Below, in pieces: positions 1 through 8,265 of a stretch of 64,000 nt of DNA. This DNA comes from Hymenobacter cheonanensis. GTDB taxonomy: Bacteria; Bacteroidota; Bacteroidia; Cytophagales; Hymenobacteraceae. Under the pieces are notes generated by a model. That model did no database searches. It saw only the letters and a program-made list of their open reading frames with translations, and was not told the origin of the DNA. Both the position numbers and the translations under genes were made by a program. The DNA lies in NCBI RefSeq assembly GCF_030581075.1, contig NZ_JAUQSW010000013.1, positions 108,028-172,027 of the forward strand, written 5' to 3'. Within the stretch, counting starts at the first letter, position 1, and the number at the start of each line of letters is the position of its first letter.

Positions 1-2
1 TC

Positions 3-317
3 GTGTGGTTCGCGCCCGGCACCAACCGCGTGGTGGCGGCCTTCGAGGTGGAGAAAAGCACCAGCATCTACAGCGGCATTCTGCGCCTCACAGATTTGGC
101 CTTCTCCATGCCCGAGCACGAAACGGCGCTGTACCTGGTGGTGCCCGACGCCCGCGAAAAGGAAGTGCAGGCCCAGCTTTCGCGCCCGGCCATCCGGGCC
201 GCCGGCGCGACCATCCGCTACATTCTGTTTTCGGAGCTGCGCAAGCACTGCGAGGCGCTGTGCAAGTTCGGCGATTCGCCGGCGGCCATGCTCAAAATTG
301 CGCGCTCGGTTTCCTGA
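3..317 (+). CDS. Partial FEVE-motif protein, possible restriction-type nuclease
   Basis: Only the C-terminal part (about 104 residues) lies in the window; the frame is open to the left edge, so the GTG at position 3 is probably internal. Visible features are FEVEKST (residues 14-20 of the fragment) followed by the helix SGILRLTDL. From memory, similar FEVExST...LLRL blocks occur in uncharacterised restriction-endonuclease-like proteins. That is family recall, and no catalytic triad can be demonstrated here. The stop is 12 bases before the next gene, which also has nuclease-like residues, so the two may form one operon. Confidence 0.5.
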   Translation: MWFAPGTNRVVAAFEVEKSTSIYSGILRLTDLAFSMPEHETALYLVVPDAREKEVQAQLSRPAIRAAGATIRYILFSELRKHCEALCKFGDSPAAMLKIARSVS

Positions 318-329
318 GTTACCCCCCCG

Positions 330-1175
330 ATGATGTTAAACGACCCAGTTTTGGAGGCGATTCTGCTTGGCTACCCGCCTTTGAGCCTTTGTGAGTATTC
401 CAGCTACTTATCCCAACGGGTATACCGCCATCTCTCGGATGTTTTTCGCCATGAGCTGAGTTTCTCGGAGTTGGGGATGACCGACCATTTCATCCTGGAT
501 TTGGTAAGGTTCACTCATCGGAGCAGTCCAGCCACTGTTAAGGTGTACAAAACTTCGTGGCCGGTGGAAACCGCGTTTGGCAACGACATTGATTTGTTCA
601 TAGGGGACGGGACCGGTCAGTACGATTGGTACGCGCTGCAAGCCAAGGTAATGTCGCACGAAGGGGAGTTCAACGACTTGAAAGTAAAGGTGAAGGGTGA
701 GTTGCATCAGTGGCACAAGCTGCTGCTGCACGAGCGACTGTTCGGTAGTCAGGCGTTTTACTTGCTCTACGTGGGGAAATCGAAGACCAACTTGCCATCG
801 ACCCGCCCAACGAAGGAGGATTGCCACGGGGTAGCCCCCATCGGAGACTATGGCCTGAGCCTGGTGAAAGCGCTCGACATCCATAAAACGGTCACTCGCA
901 CCACTCCAATGAAGTTCAGCGAAGTGTTTCCTGACCTGGTGGAACCGCTGCGGAGCATCTTCTGCTGCCCTCGCCCCTTGCCGCCGACCGCAAGAAAGTA
1001 CAGTGCGGCCGAGATATACACGCCCGCTTACCGCCAGGTTTACGCGCGAGAAAAAGGCGATGCAAGTTATCGGGACTACAACAATCTGGACCATTTCCTG
1101 CCCGATGGCTTTGCCCCTCTCCGCATTCTGATTGACCTCAATCCGGACGTAGTGAATAGCGAGCGTGACAGCTAG
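330..1175 (+). CDS. Putative PD-(D/E)xK-like nuclease, hypothetical
   Basis: Predicted 281 residues, starting at tandem ATG codons 12 bases after the previous stop. The middle carries a nuclease-like arrangement: E80, then GNDID (84-88), then a hydrophobic strand ending in LQAK with Q104 and K106. E/D...QxK fits the PD-(D/E)xK fold in which Gln replaces the second acidic residue. The layout recalls DUF6615-type proteins, but membership cannot be confirmed by eye. No signal peptide or membrane segment is seen. With the upstream FEVE protein it may be part of a restriction or defence locus that continues to the left. Confidence 0.55.
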   Translation: MMLNDPVLEAILLGYPPLSLCEYSSYLSQRVYRHLSDVFRHELSFSELGMTDHFILDLVRFTHRSSPATVKVYKTSWPVETAFGNDIDLFIGDGTGQYDWYALQAKVMSHEGEFNDLKVKVKGELHQWHKLLLHERLFGSQAFYLLYVGKSKTNLPSTRPTKEDCHGVAPIGDYGLSLVKALDIHKTVTRTTPMKFSEVFPDLVEPLRSIFCCPRPLPPTARKYSAAEIYTPAYRQVYAREKGDASYRDYNNLDHFLPDGFAPLRILIDLNPDVVNSERDS

Positions 1176-1204
1176 GCCTGCTGACTGCGCTTGCCAGGGC
1201 TGGC

Positions 1205-1636
1205 CTACGAGGCTTGGAACTGCGCCCGCAGGAAGTCGTGTGCGTAAGTCTTGACCTGGTCACGCACGCTGCGAAATTGGTCCATTATTTCTTCTTCAGT
1301 ACCAGTGGCTTTTGCCGGGTCGGGGAAATTGTGGTGCAGTTTCTTTGCAACAGACGGAAATACGGGGCACACCTCGTTGGCGTGGTCACACACCGTAATG
1401 ACGTAGTCGAATGGCACGGCGGCGTACTCATCGACGTGGTTGCTGGTGTGGTAGCTGATATCTACATCGTCCTCAGCCATCACGCGCACGGCGCGGGGGT
1501 TGAGGCCATGCACTTCGACGCCGGCGCTGTACACGGCGGCCCTGTCGCCGAGTTCTTGCTGGAGGTAGCCGTGTAGTAGCTGGCTGCGGCAGGAGTTGCC
1601 GGTGCACAGCACTAGCACGTTTTTCTTGTCTGACAT
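1205..1636 (-). CDS. arsC: Arsenate reductase, LMW-phosphatase type
   Basis: Reduces arsenate to arsenite in the cytoplasm, feeding the Acr3 pump encoded just upstream. The N-terminal P-loop is C11-TGNSC-R17 (CX5R). Two further cysteines, C83 and C90 in TVCDHANEVC, match the redox-relay cysteines of thioredoxin-coupled ArsC (C82/C89 in the pI258 enzyme). Length is about 143 residues, normal for the family. I chose the ATG giving MSDKK; an upstream in-frame TTG would add seven residues without a family match. It is the last gene of the leftward ars operon. Confidence 0.93.
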   Translation of the reverse strand: MSDKKNVLVLCTGNSCRSQLLHGYLQQELGDRAAVYSAGVEVHGLNPRAVRVMAEDDVDISYHTSNHVDEYAAVPFDYVITVCDHANEVCPVFPSVAKKLHHNFPDPAKATGTEEEIMDQFRSVRDQVKTYAHDFLRAQFQAS

Positions 1637-1661
1637 GTGAAGGGGGAAAAGCAGCAAAGGG

Positions 1662-2768
1662 TTAGACGGCCGCGGCCACCGTTTTGCCGCCGTACCAGCG
1701 GCGGCGGAACCAGAAGGCCAGATTCACCAGCGCAATCAGGGCGGGTACCTCAATCAGCGGGCCGATGACCCCAGCGAAGGCCTGGCCCGAGTTGAGCCCG
1801 AACACGCCGATGGCCACCGCAATGGCCAGCTCAAAGTTGTTGCCGGTAGCGGTGAAGGCAATGGAAGCATTTTCGGCGTAGTCAGCCCCCAGGTACTTGC
1901 CAGCGGCAAAACTGAGTACGAACATGATGCCGAAGTACAGGGCCAGCGGTAGCGCAATGCGCAGCACGTCGAGCGGCACCTGCACAATGGTTTCGCCCTT
2001 GAGACTGAACATGACTACAATGGTGAGCAGCAGCGCCACCAGCGTAATGGGGCTGATAGCCGGGATATACACGTTCTCGTACCACGCATCGCCTTTCAGC
2101 CGGCGCAGGACGGTGCGCGAGAGAAACCCAGCCGCAAACGGGATGCCCAGGTAAATGAGTACACTCTGGGCAATGTCCCAGATGCCGATGTTCACCACGT
2201 AGCCTTTTAGCCCAAAGTAGGGCGGCAGCACGGTGATGAACAGCCAGGCCAGCACCGAGTAAAACAGCACCTGAAAGATTGAGTTGAGCGCTACGAGGCC
2301 GGCGGCGTACTCGCGGCTGCCATCGGCCAAGTCGTTCCAGACCAGCACCATGGCAATGCAGCGGGCAATGCCTATGAGAATCAAGCCCATCATGTACTCC
2401 GGCTTGTCGGGCAGCAGCCAGATGGCCAGCAGGAACATGAGCAGCGGCCCCAGAATCCAGTTCAGGAACAGCGAGAGGCCGATGATGCGCGTGTTTTTGA
2501 AGACGGTGGGCAGCTGCTCGTACTTCACCTTGGCCAGCGGCGGATACATCATCAGAATCAGCCCGATGGCCAGCGGCACGTTCACCGTGCCTACCGAGAA
2601 GTAGTTGATGGCCCCGTTGATGCCGGGCACGAAGTAGCCCAGGCCGACGCCCAGCGCCATGGCCAGGAATATCCAGAGCGTGAGGCCCCGGTCGAGGCCG
2701 GAGAGTTTCTTCTCGGCCAGCGCGGCGGGGGCCGGGACGGCAGGCAGGGGTTGATTCAGGGTTGTCAT
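1662..2768 (-). CDS. acr3: Acr3-type arsenite efflux permease
   Basis: Inner-membrane arsenite/H+ antiporter of the Acr3 (BASS/ArsB-like) family, 368 residues with about ten hydrophobic segments. The block around ARCIAMVLVWNDLA contains C137, the conserved cysteine of Acr3 proteins, and FTATGNNFELAIA near the C-terminus is also typical. The frame stays open upstream for about 69 residues, but that stretch overlaps the GNAT gene and is not membrane-like, so the ATG giving MTTLNQ is the likely start. It lies between the GNAT gene and arsC. Confidence 0.93.
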   Translation of the reverse strand: MTTLNQPLPAVPAPAALAEKKLSGLDRGLTLWIFLAMALGVGLGYFVPGINGAINYFSVGTVNVPLAIGLILMMYPPLAKVKYEQLPTVFKNTRIIGLSLFLNWILGPLLMFLLAIWLLPDKPEYMMGLILIGIARCIAMVLVWNDLADGSREYAAGLVALNSIFQVLFYSVLAWLFITVLPPYFGLKGYVVNIGIWDIAQSVLIYLGIPFAAGFLSRTVLRRLKGDAWYENVYIPAISPITLVALLLTIVVMFSLKGETIVQVPLDVLRIALPLALYFGIMFVLSFAAGKYLGADYAENASIAFTATGNNFELAIAVAIGVFGLNSGQAFAGVIGPLIEVPALIALVNLAFWFRRRWYGGKTVAAAV

Positions 2769-2781
2769 GGAAAGAAGTGAT

Positions 2782-3276
2782 TTATGCGACGCCGACCGTG
2801 GTGCTGCGCCGCTCCATCTGCACCGTGTTGCGCCACACGCCGTGGTGCTGGCCGATTCGTTCGCGGTGGCCGATGACGCGAAAGCCCGCCTGCGTGTGCA
2901 GGCCAATGCTGGCTGCGTTTTCCTCGAAAGTACCGGCTTGTAGCGTCCAGATGCCCTGGGCCTCCGAGTCCGCAATCAGGGCCTGCAGCAGCTGCCGGCC
3001 CACGCCCTGTCCCCGGGCACCGGCGGCGATATAGATGCTGAGTTCGGCCACGCCGCCGTACACGCAGCGGCTCGACACGGGCGAAAGCGCGGCCCAGCCC
3101 AGCACCGTGCCAGCGTCATCAACGGCGACCAAGCGGCTGTGGGCCAGGTGCGCCCGGTCCCAGGCCTGCCATTCGGGGGCCTGCGTTTCAAAGGTGGCGT
3201 TGCCCGTGGCAATGCCTTGCTCGTAAATGGCGCGCACGGCGGGCCAGTGGTCTTCCGCGAGTGGTTGGATGGTCAT
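2782..3276 (-). CDS. GNAT acetyltransferase, phosphinothricin/ArsN-like
   Basis: A 164-residue GCN5-type N-acetyltransferase. SIYIAAGARGQGVGRQLL is the acetyl-CoA pyrophosphate loop (R/Q-x-x-G-x-G/A), followed by AGFRVIGHRERIG near the end, as in phosphinothricin acetyltransferases. Such enzymes in ars operons are called ArsN1 and acetylate phosphinothricin or arsinothricin. That role is inferred from context, because substrate cannot be read from sequence. It starts 12 bases after the phosphoesterase stop, and its own stop is 13 bases before acr3. Confidence 0.85.
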   Translation of the reverse strand: MTIQPLAEDHWPAVRAIYEQGIATGNATFETQAPEWQAWDRAHLAHSRLVAVDDAGTVLGWAALSPVSSRCVYGGVAELSIYIAAGARGQGVGRQLLQALIADSEAQGIWTLQAGTFEENAASIGLHTQAGFRVIGHRERIGQHHGVWRNTVQMERRSTTVGVA

Positions 3277-3288
3277 CGGGCGAGTAGC

Positions 3289-4062
3289 TTAATAGGCTTT
3301 GCGCAGCATATCGGCGTATTCATTCGGCAGCGGGGAGTCCTCCACCGCCCGCGCCGCTTTCTCCACGTCGTATTCGACGCGAATCAGTTCTGCGCGCACG
3401 CTGCCGGGGTCGGTGAGCTTGGTGGTTGAGTCGAGGTGCAGCAGTTGGTAGGCCGCTCGCGGGTCGCCGTCCTTGGGCTTACCCACTGAGCCGATGTTGA
3501 GCGCGTGGCGGTAGCGTATTTCGCCTTCCACCTCGTAGGCAAACGTGCGGTGGTAGGGCTTGTGGGTGTGCCCGAACAGCAGGATGTCGGCGTTGGCCTC
3601 GGCCAGCACCCGCAGAAAGCTGGCTTCGGGCCGGTCCTCAAACAGGTACTCGTTGATTTTGCGGGGCGAGCCGTGCACCATCAGCAGGTTCAGCGTGCAG
3701 GGCTCCTCCTGAAACTCCAGCCGCATGTGCTTGGGCAGCAGGCGCAGGTAGCGACGCTCGTCGTCGCCTACCACGTGGTTGGTGTAGGCGATGCTTAGCG
3801 CGCCCAAGTCCTTTTCGGTGTCGGTTTTGTAGGCGCAGCCGCAGTTGCTGCTGGCCAGCCCGATGCCTTGGTCGTAGTTGCCGGCCAGGGTGGGAATGCC
3901 GCGGCGGCGCACCTCGTTCACCACTTCGTTGGGCCAGGGCGCGTAGCCCACCAGGTCGCCGAGACAGAAAATCATGTCGGGCCGGCGCTGCTCCATATCG
4001 GCCAGTACCGCGTCCAGGGCCGGCAGATTGCCGTGCACGTCGGAGAAAAAGGCAATCGTCAT
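3289..4062 (-). CDS. Calcineurin-like metallophosphoesterase of the ars operon
   Basis: About 257 residues of the YfcE/MJ0936-type metallophosphoesterase fold. Metal-binding blocks are visible in order: FFSDVHGN (D-x-H), CLGDLVGYAP (GD), AGNYDQG (GN-x-D position), MVHGSPR (H) and FGHTHKP (GHTH). The ATG giving MTIAFFSDVH is chosen because family members start directly with the first metal motif; the 14 upstream codons do not fit. Phosphoesterases of this kind recur in Bacteroidota arsenic operons, but the substrate is unknown. Confidence 0.85.
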   Translation of the reverse strand: MTIAFFSDVHGNLPALDAVLADMEQRRPDMIFCLGDLVGYAPWPNEVVNEVRRRGIPTLAGNYDQGIGLASSNCGCAYKTDTEKDLGALSIAYTNHVVGDDERRYLRLLPKHMRLEFQEEPCTLNLLMVHGSPRKINEYLFEDRPEASFLRVLAEANADILLFGHTHKPYHRTFAYEVEGEIRYRHALNIGSVGKPKDGDPRAAYQLLHLDSTTKLTDPGSVRAELIRVEYDVEKAARAVEDSPLPNEYADMLRKAY

Positions 4063-4134
4063 CGAAATCGGGAGAAAGGGATGGGGTGAAAAGTCAAGCG
4101 GCACGACCCGGAAGGGCCGCGCCGCTTGTTCATT

Positions 4135-4593
4135 TTAGCAGCACCCACCGCCCGGCGTGCAGCCCGCTACCAGCAGTTGAGGCAGCGCAAATTGCTGGTC
4201 GGAGATGCCGCAGGCATCCTGCGCCAGGCAGGCCGTGTGCTTCTGGGTCAGCACGAAGTCGTTGCCTTCGCGGGTCAGCCCGAACTTGCCAATGGTGGCC
4301 TGCTGGTACTCCACCTCGATGTCGAGGTCTTCGCTGCCCAGAACTTTTTTCGACAGGTCCAAGATGTGCAGGAATTTCAGGGGAGCCAGGCGGTGGTCGT
4401 AGTCGCCGGCTTCCCAGAGCTGGAAGTTGGCCACCGTTTCGCGGCGCTCTACCCCACCGCAGTCGATAAAGTGCTTGTTTACCAGCCCTACTTCGGTGAC
4501 GTGGAAGTGCGCGGGTAGGTACTCACCCGTGGGCAGGCGAAAATTGACGGCTTCTACTTCGGCCAGGGCCTGCTTAATTTCGGAAATTTTCAT
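4135..4593 (-). CDS. DUF6428 family protein in ars operon
   Basis: A soluble 152-residue protein resembling DUF6428, a family I associate with arsenic operons in Bacteroidota. It has no signal peptide or membrane segment. The last residues, GCTPGGGCC, form a cysteine cluster that could bind a thiophilic metalloid, and two further cysteines lie near residues 123-129 (CLAQDAC). Function is unknown; arsenite binding or delivery is only an inference. It sits between arsR and the phosphoesterase. Confidence 0.75.
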   Translation of the reverse strand: MKISEIKQALAEVEAVNFRLPTGEYLPAHFHVTEVGLVNKHFIDCGGVERRETVANFQLWEAGDYDHRLAPLKFLHILDLSKKVLGSEDLDIEVEYQQATIGKFGLTREGNDFVLTQKHTACLAQDACGISDQQFALPQLLVAGCTPGGGCC

Positions 4594-4646
4594 GGCGTTG
4601 TGCGTTGAAGGTCAGGGGTGAAAACTCAGGAAATAGGTTCGGGCAA

Positions 4647-4997
4647 CTAGCAGGCGCAAGCATCGTCCGGGCCGCAGACCGCGCCGGTGGTAGCCTCCAG
4701 AAAAAAGGCTGTGAACTGCTGGTGCACCTGGTGCAGCAGTTCGGTATTGAGGCAGTAGCAGACGGTGAGTCCGTCGATTTCGCCGCGTATCAAATCCAGC
4801 GCTTTCAGCTCCTGCAGGTGCTGCGACACCGTAGTGCGCGACAGGGGCAGTTCGGCAGCGATGTCGCCCGAGATGCAGGTTTTCTGCGCGGCCAGAAACT
4901 GGATGATGGCCACGCGGGCCGGGTGGGCCAGCGCTTTGGCCACGCGGGCCAGCTGCTGCTGCTCTTCGGTGAAAGCGGCGGTTTTTGCGTAAGTCAT
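4647..4997 (-). CDS. arsR: ArsR-family metalloid-responsive repressor
   Basis: A 116-residue winged-helix regulator. The DNA-recognition region is ISGDIAAELPLSRTTVSQHLQEL, preceded by ALAHPARVAIIQFL, the ArsR N-terminal helix. The usual ELCVCD metal site is replaced here by KTCISGD. Cysteines are instead concentrated at the C-terminus (CGPDDACAC), suggesting a different arsenite site. Its start overlaps the upstream gene's stop by four bases (ATGA), indicating translational coupling. It probably binds the paired inverted repeats at 5290-5333. Confidence 0.92.
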   Translation of the reverse strand: MTYAKTAAFTEEQQQLARVAKALAHPARVAIIQFLAAQKTCISGDIAAELPLSRTTVSQHLQELKALDLIRGEIDGLTVCYCLNTELLHQVHQQFTAFFLEATTGAVCGPDDACAC

Positions 4998-5263
4998 TGG
5001 GAAGAAGATGTGAGCCCGCTGGGGGCGGTGGGCGAATCCGCTGTGGCGGCCAGCAGCTGGGTGAGCAAAGTTTCGGCCCGGTGGTAGGCGCGCTCCTCAG
5101 CAGCCTTCAGCCGTTCCTCGCCCCCGCCGCCCGGCAGGCCATTGTAACCCTGCAGTTGCCACCGCAGGCCTTCCAGGACGAGGCACTCGGTGCGCAGCAC
5201 CCGTTCGAGGATGGTATGCAGCAAAGGCTGAGGCTGGAGGGCAGTGTCGGCGCTAGAAGACAT
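4994..5263 (-). CDS. Small hypothetical protein, first gene of ars operon
   Basis: About 89 residues from the ATG giving MSSSADTA; an alternative ATG five codons upstream is possible. Predicted largely helical (ILERVLRTECLVLEGLRWQL and RLKAAEERAYHRAETLLTQLL), with no recognised domain. It overlaps arsR by four bases and is the first gene after the operator, so it is probably co-transcribed with the arsenic genes. Function unknown. Confidence 0.55.
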   Translation of the reverse strand: MSSSADTALQPQPLLHTILERVLRTECLVLEGLRWQLQGYNGLPGGGGEERLKAAEERAYHRAETLLTQLLAATADSPTAPSGLTSSSQ

Positions 5264-5289
5264 ACAGGGAGGATGCAAAGCCGGGATTC

Positions 5290-5333
5290 ATGTCGCAAAT
5301 ATACGACATAGTATGACGTAAGTTTGCGACATA
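5290..5333 (-). promoter_or_regulatory. ars operon promoter with two ArsR-type operators
   Basis: Two adjacent dyads are visible. The first is a perfect ATGTCG-N8-CGACAT (5290-5309). The second is TATGACG-N8-CGACATA (5312-5333) with one mismatch. Read leftward, the first dyad encloses TATATTTG (5296-5303), an exact Bacteroidota -7 box (TAnnTTTG), so a repressor bound here would cover the promoter. The first gene starts about 27 bases further on. Confidence 0.75.
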
Positions 5334-5342
5334 GGACGAAGT

Positions 5343-5755
5343 TTTTTGCATTTGTTTAAAAAGCACTGATTTAAAGCATATTAAATTGGCGAGCCCTGCG
5401 GGCCAGGTTATGTAGGGGTCCGCTGCGCTGCCGTGCTGCGCACCGCTCCCGCTGGTCGCGCCCTTCCTATCCTTCTCGCAAAGCCCTGCCGCGCCGGCCC
5501 AGCCCAGGCAGCGGCGCTTACTCGGAGCGGGGGCGGCTCTCCGCTGCTCCCGCTGGTCGCGACGGAAGGCCGGCCCCGCCCCAGTGCGCTTTGCAGCCCC
5601 GGCCGGGCCTCCCTCCTTTCTATATCGCAGCTGGCCGAACCGGCTAAGGCCGGTACCGCCAGCGAAGTGTTTGAGCCGGCATGACGCCGTCAGCTAGTGA
5701 GCGGAACAAGAGGGAGGAACTGGCTGGCTGGGCTGGATTGATAAAGCGCTTTTTA
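5343..5755. other. Intergenic stretch, no convincing gene
   Basis: This separates the leftward ars operon from the rightward methyltransferase gene. An AT-rich start (5343-5390) is followed by GC-rich sequence. The 16-base string GCTCCCGCTGGTCGCG occurs twice (5445-5460 and 5546-5561). An 83-codon frame runs through it, but its Ala/Pro/Arg-rich translation resembles GC-rich noise. Confidence 0.5.
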
Positions 5756-5760
5756 TTTGA

Positions 5761-5819
5761 TTTTTGTTGTCTTTTTAGCAACAAAAACGCTGATTTTGAC
5801 GTTTAATAGGGAAAGCAAG
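5761..5819 (+). promoter_or_regulatory. Inverted repeat plus copy E of the repeated leader module
   Basis: TTTTTGTTG (5761-5769) and CAACAAAAA (5779-5787) form a perfect 9-base dyad. Directly after it, 5788-5819 matches the distal half of the module found at 49711, 50871 and 57203. The shared core is GCTGA-TTTTG...GTTTAATAGG...AAGCAA. The methyltransferase/DUF4942 ATG follows at 5856. This is the likely promoter or leader of that gene and links it to the other module-controlled genes. Confidence 0.6.
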
Positions 5820-5855
5820 AGGTTGTTTAGCTTCACCTTAGCCCCCTTAAACGTC

Positions 5856-7490
5856 ATGCTAAATCCCGAATTCTTTCCCACCCCGGCCGCCGTCATTCAG
5901 CGCATGCTCGACCCGTTGTTCAACCCCGCTCCCACCGGCGACGAAACTACGGGCAGCGACCGATACCGGCGCTATAACCCGGCCGCGGCAGCCCTGCGCA
6001 AGCTCACCATTTTGGAGCCCAGCGCCGGCAGCGGGGCCATCGTGGACGAGCTGACGGCCTGGCTGGACCGGGAGGACTACCACAGCCGCAGCGGCAAGCA
6101 AAACGTGTATTGCTGCGAAGCTGACCCCGAACTGCGCGCCGTGCTACACGACAAGGGCTACAAAGTCATTGCCAACGACTTTCTGAACTACCGGGGCGAC
6201 CATTTTTTCGACCTCATTGTAATGAATCCGCCCTTCTCCAACGGCGACCGGCATTTGCTCAAGGCCTGGGACGTGGTAGCCGACGGCGGCGACGTGGTGT
6301 GCCTGCTCAACACCGAAACGCTGGCCAACCCCTACACCGAAACCCGGCAGCTGCTGGCCCGCCTCATCGAGGACCATGGCACGAGCGAAGCGCTGGGAGC
6401 CGTTTTTGCCGAGGCCGAGCGCCCCACCAATGTAGGGGTAAGCTTGGTGCGGCTGCACAAGCCCGCCAAGGCCGACCGCCTTACGTTCGAGTTCACCAGC
6501 CGAGGCCGCCGGGGGCCGGAGTTGGATGAAAATCTGTTTGCCAATGCCGTGGCCACCCGCGACGTAATCGGTAATATGGCGGCTGAGTACGAGGGCCTGA
6601 AAGCCCAGTATGCGGCCTACCTGCAAGCCCGCGAGGGCATGAAGTTCTACGCCAAAAGCCTGCTGCGCAGCGAATACCAGGACGTGCTGAAACTGGCCGA
6701 GGCCAGCCTGGAGCGCGGTAGCCTGCGCACGAGCTACAACAACTTCGCCGACGAGATGAACCAGCAAATCTGGGGGCTGGTGCTCGATAAGGTGAACATT
6801 CAGAAGCTGATGACGGCCGACGTGCGCCGCAACTTCGCGGCCTTCAGCAAGGCCCAGGGCTACCAGGAGTTCACCCACGAGGCCGTGGCCGAGCTGGTGG
6901 CGCTGGTACTCGACAACCGCGAAACCATTATGGAGCAGGCCGTGGAGTCGGTGTTCGACACCTTCACCAAGTACCACAAGGAAAATCGCCTGCACGTAGA
7001 GGGCTGGGTTACCAACTCGCAGTGGAAGGTAAACCGCAAAGTAATTCTGCCCTACGCGGTGGAGGAAAGCTATTCCGGCAAGGGCTTCCGCGTGAACTGG
7101 AGCCGCCGCGACGACTACGCCGACATCGACCGGGTGATGTGCTACCTGACGGGCGAGAATTACGATACCTGCTTGGGCATCGACACGGCGCTGGACCGCT
7201 ACGGCAACCAGAACGCCAACCCAAACGGGGTATGGACGGTGTACAGTCGGTTCTTTGAAATCCGAGCATTTAAGAAGGGCACCGTGCACCTGATTTTCCG
7301 AGATGAATTCCTGTGGCAGGAGTTCAACCTGCGCGCCTGCGCCGGCAAGCAGTGGCTGCCCGGCCCCGAAATGGCCGCCTACCGCGCCCGACAGGCCAAA
7401 GCGGCTACCACCAAGACGCACCCCCTGGTGCCCGAGGCGGAGCAGTTGGCCGCGCCCGGTACCCAAATGCAGCTGCAACTTGCGGCCTGA
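5856..7490 (+). CDS. DNA adenine methyltransferase-like protein with DUF4942
   Basis: About 544 residues from the ATG giving MLNPEFFPTP, which matches the usual N-terminus of class I adenine methyltransferases. Motif I is EPSAGSG (54-60) and the catalytic motif is NPPF (124-127), so an N6-adenine methyltransferase domain occupies about residues 1-200. The rest resembles DUF4942, common on Bacteroidota plasmids and conjugative elements. It probably methylates plasmid DNA, protecting it from host restriction. No specificity subunit or cognate endonuclease lies next to it. It is preceded by a copy of the repeated leader module. Confidence 0.8.
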   Translation: MLNPEFFPTPAAVIQRMLDPLFNPAPTGDETTGSDRYRRYNPAAAALRKLTILEPSAGSGAIVDELTAWLDREDYHSRSGKQNVYCCEADPELRAVLHDKGYKVIANDFLNYRGDHFFDLIVMNPPFSNGDRHLLKAWDVVADGGDVVCLLNTETLANPYTETRQLLARLIEDHGTSEALGAVFAEAERPTNVGVSLVRLHKPAKADRLTFEFTSRGRRGPELDENLFANAVATRDVIGNMAAEYEGLKAQYAAYLQAREGMKFYAKSLLRSEYQDVLKLAEASLERGSLRTSYNNFADEMNQQIWGLVLDKVNIQKLMTADVRRNFAAFSKAQGYQEFTHEAVAELVALVLDNRETIMEQAVESVFDTFTKYHKENRLHVEGWVTNSQWKVNRKVILPYAVEESYSGKGFRVNWSRRDDYADIDRVMCYLTGENYDTCLGIDTALDRYGNQNANPNGVWTVYSRFFEIRAFKKGTVHLIFRDEFLWQEFNLRACAGKQWLPGPEMAAYRARQAKAATTKTHPLVPEAEQLAAPGTQMQLQLAA

Positions 7491-7599
7491 GCACCGTTGC
7501 CAGCGGGCGGTAGCCCGCCCGCTGGCACGCGATGGAGGTAGTAGCGCATTACCCTGCTGCTTCTATTCCCGTGACGCCGGGAAGCGTTATACTGCTTGC

Positions 7600-7878
7600 A
7601 TGAAAACCTCATCTTCTGTCACGGTTCCGCCCAGTGCTACCCCGCCGGCGGGCCAGCAGTTCAGCCACCTGCTGCGCCACGGCCGCTTCTCCTTCACCGA
7701 GCGCGAGTTACAGGAACACCTGCAAATGACCTATCGCACCATTAAGCAGCGCGAAGCCGACCCCTCCGGCCTGACCGTGGCCGAGGCGCTCCGGGTAGCC
7801 GAGCTGCTGGCCGTGCCCGTGCAGACGGTGCTGGATGCGGCCCTGGCCGATGCACAGGCGGCCAGGTCGAAGCAGTAG
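7600..7878 (+). CDS. Small HTH-like protein
   Basis: 92 residues. The segment FTERELQEHLQMTYRTIKQREADPSGLTVAEALRVAELL can be read as a helix-turn-helix of Xre type (recognition helix near TYRTIKQRE), shown here only as a description of residues 32-70. The likely start is the ATG at 7600; the frame is open upstream but overlaps the methyltransferase gene. Two other small HTH-like genes occur near 59303 and 62778, so small DNA-binding proteins recur on this plasmid. The target is unknown. Confidence 0.6.
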   Translation: MKTSSSVTVPPSATPPAGQQFSHLLRHGRFSFTERELQEHLQMTYRTIKQREADPSGLTVAEALRVAELLAVPVQTVLDAALADAQAARSKQ

Positions 7879-7941
7879 CCCGGTTTGGCACATTTTTGCC
7901 TAACTTTCGTTTGCCGTAGTAGACCACTCAGGCAAAACAGC

Positions 7942-8241
7942 ATGGATACCCTCGTAAAATTCGGCCCCAAGGAAGCAACCCGCGAGCAGCGCCAGGCGCT
8001 GTCGGACCGGGCAGCCGCACTGAACGCAACCCAGGACCGCAAGCTGAGCCCCTTTGCCGAGCAGCTGAGCCAGCGCTACATCAACGGCGAGCTGAGTCTG
8101 GCCGAGGTTAACGCGCAGCTTGACGCGCATTACCAAGCCCAGACTCAGAAGCCGATACCCACGCGGGGAGCCGATGGCATCCTGGCGGTGGCACCCCGGC
8201 CGGCTCCCGCCGTGACCAAGGCCCGCTCTTTATCGCACTAG
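7942..8241 (+). CDS. VbhA-like antitoxin, upstream partner of Fic
   Basis: 99 residues. The block LSPFAEQLSQRYINGELSLA plus VNAQLDAHY (residues 35-64) resembles the helical C-terminal half of VbhA-type Fic antitoxins, whose typical pattern is xxYxxGxLxxxExxxxL. It lies directly upstream of a Fic gene, the usual antitoxin-toxin order. A canonical inhibitory motif [S/T]xxxE[G/N] is not seen; the nearest is SPFAEQ. The C-terminal third is Pro/Arg-rich and probably disordered. A related protein is encoded downstream of the Fic gene (9488-9808). Confidence 0.7.
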   Translation: MDTLVKFGPKEATREQRQALSDRAAALNATQDRKLSPFAEQLSQRYINGELSLAEVNAQLDAHYQAQTQKPIPTRGADGILAVAPRPAPAVTKARSLSH

Positions 8242-8265
8242 CCCTTCGCTTCAATTCTATTCGCT

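Noticed and set aside
5433..5684. An 83-codon frame between the ars operon and the methyltransferase gene
   Set aside because: Ala/Pro/Arg/Ser-rich translation without a domain; the sequence includes a 16-base direct repeat and looks non-coding.
6144..7478. A 444-codon frame antisense to the methyltransferase gene
   Set aside because: No recognisable domain and Gly/His/Val-rich composition; the sense strand has clear methyltransferase motifs.
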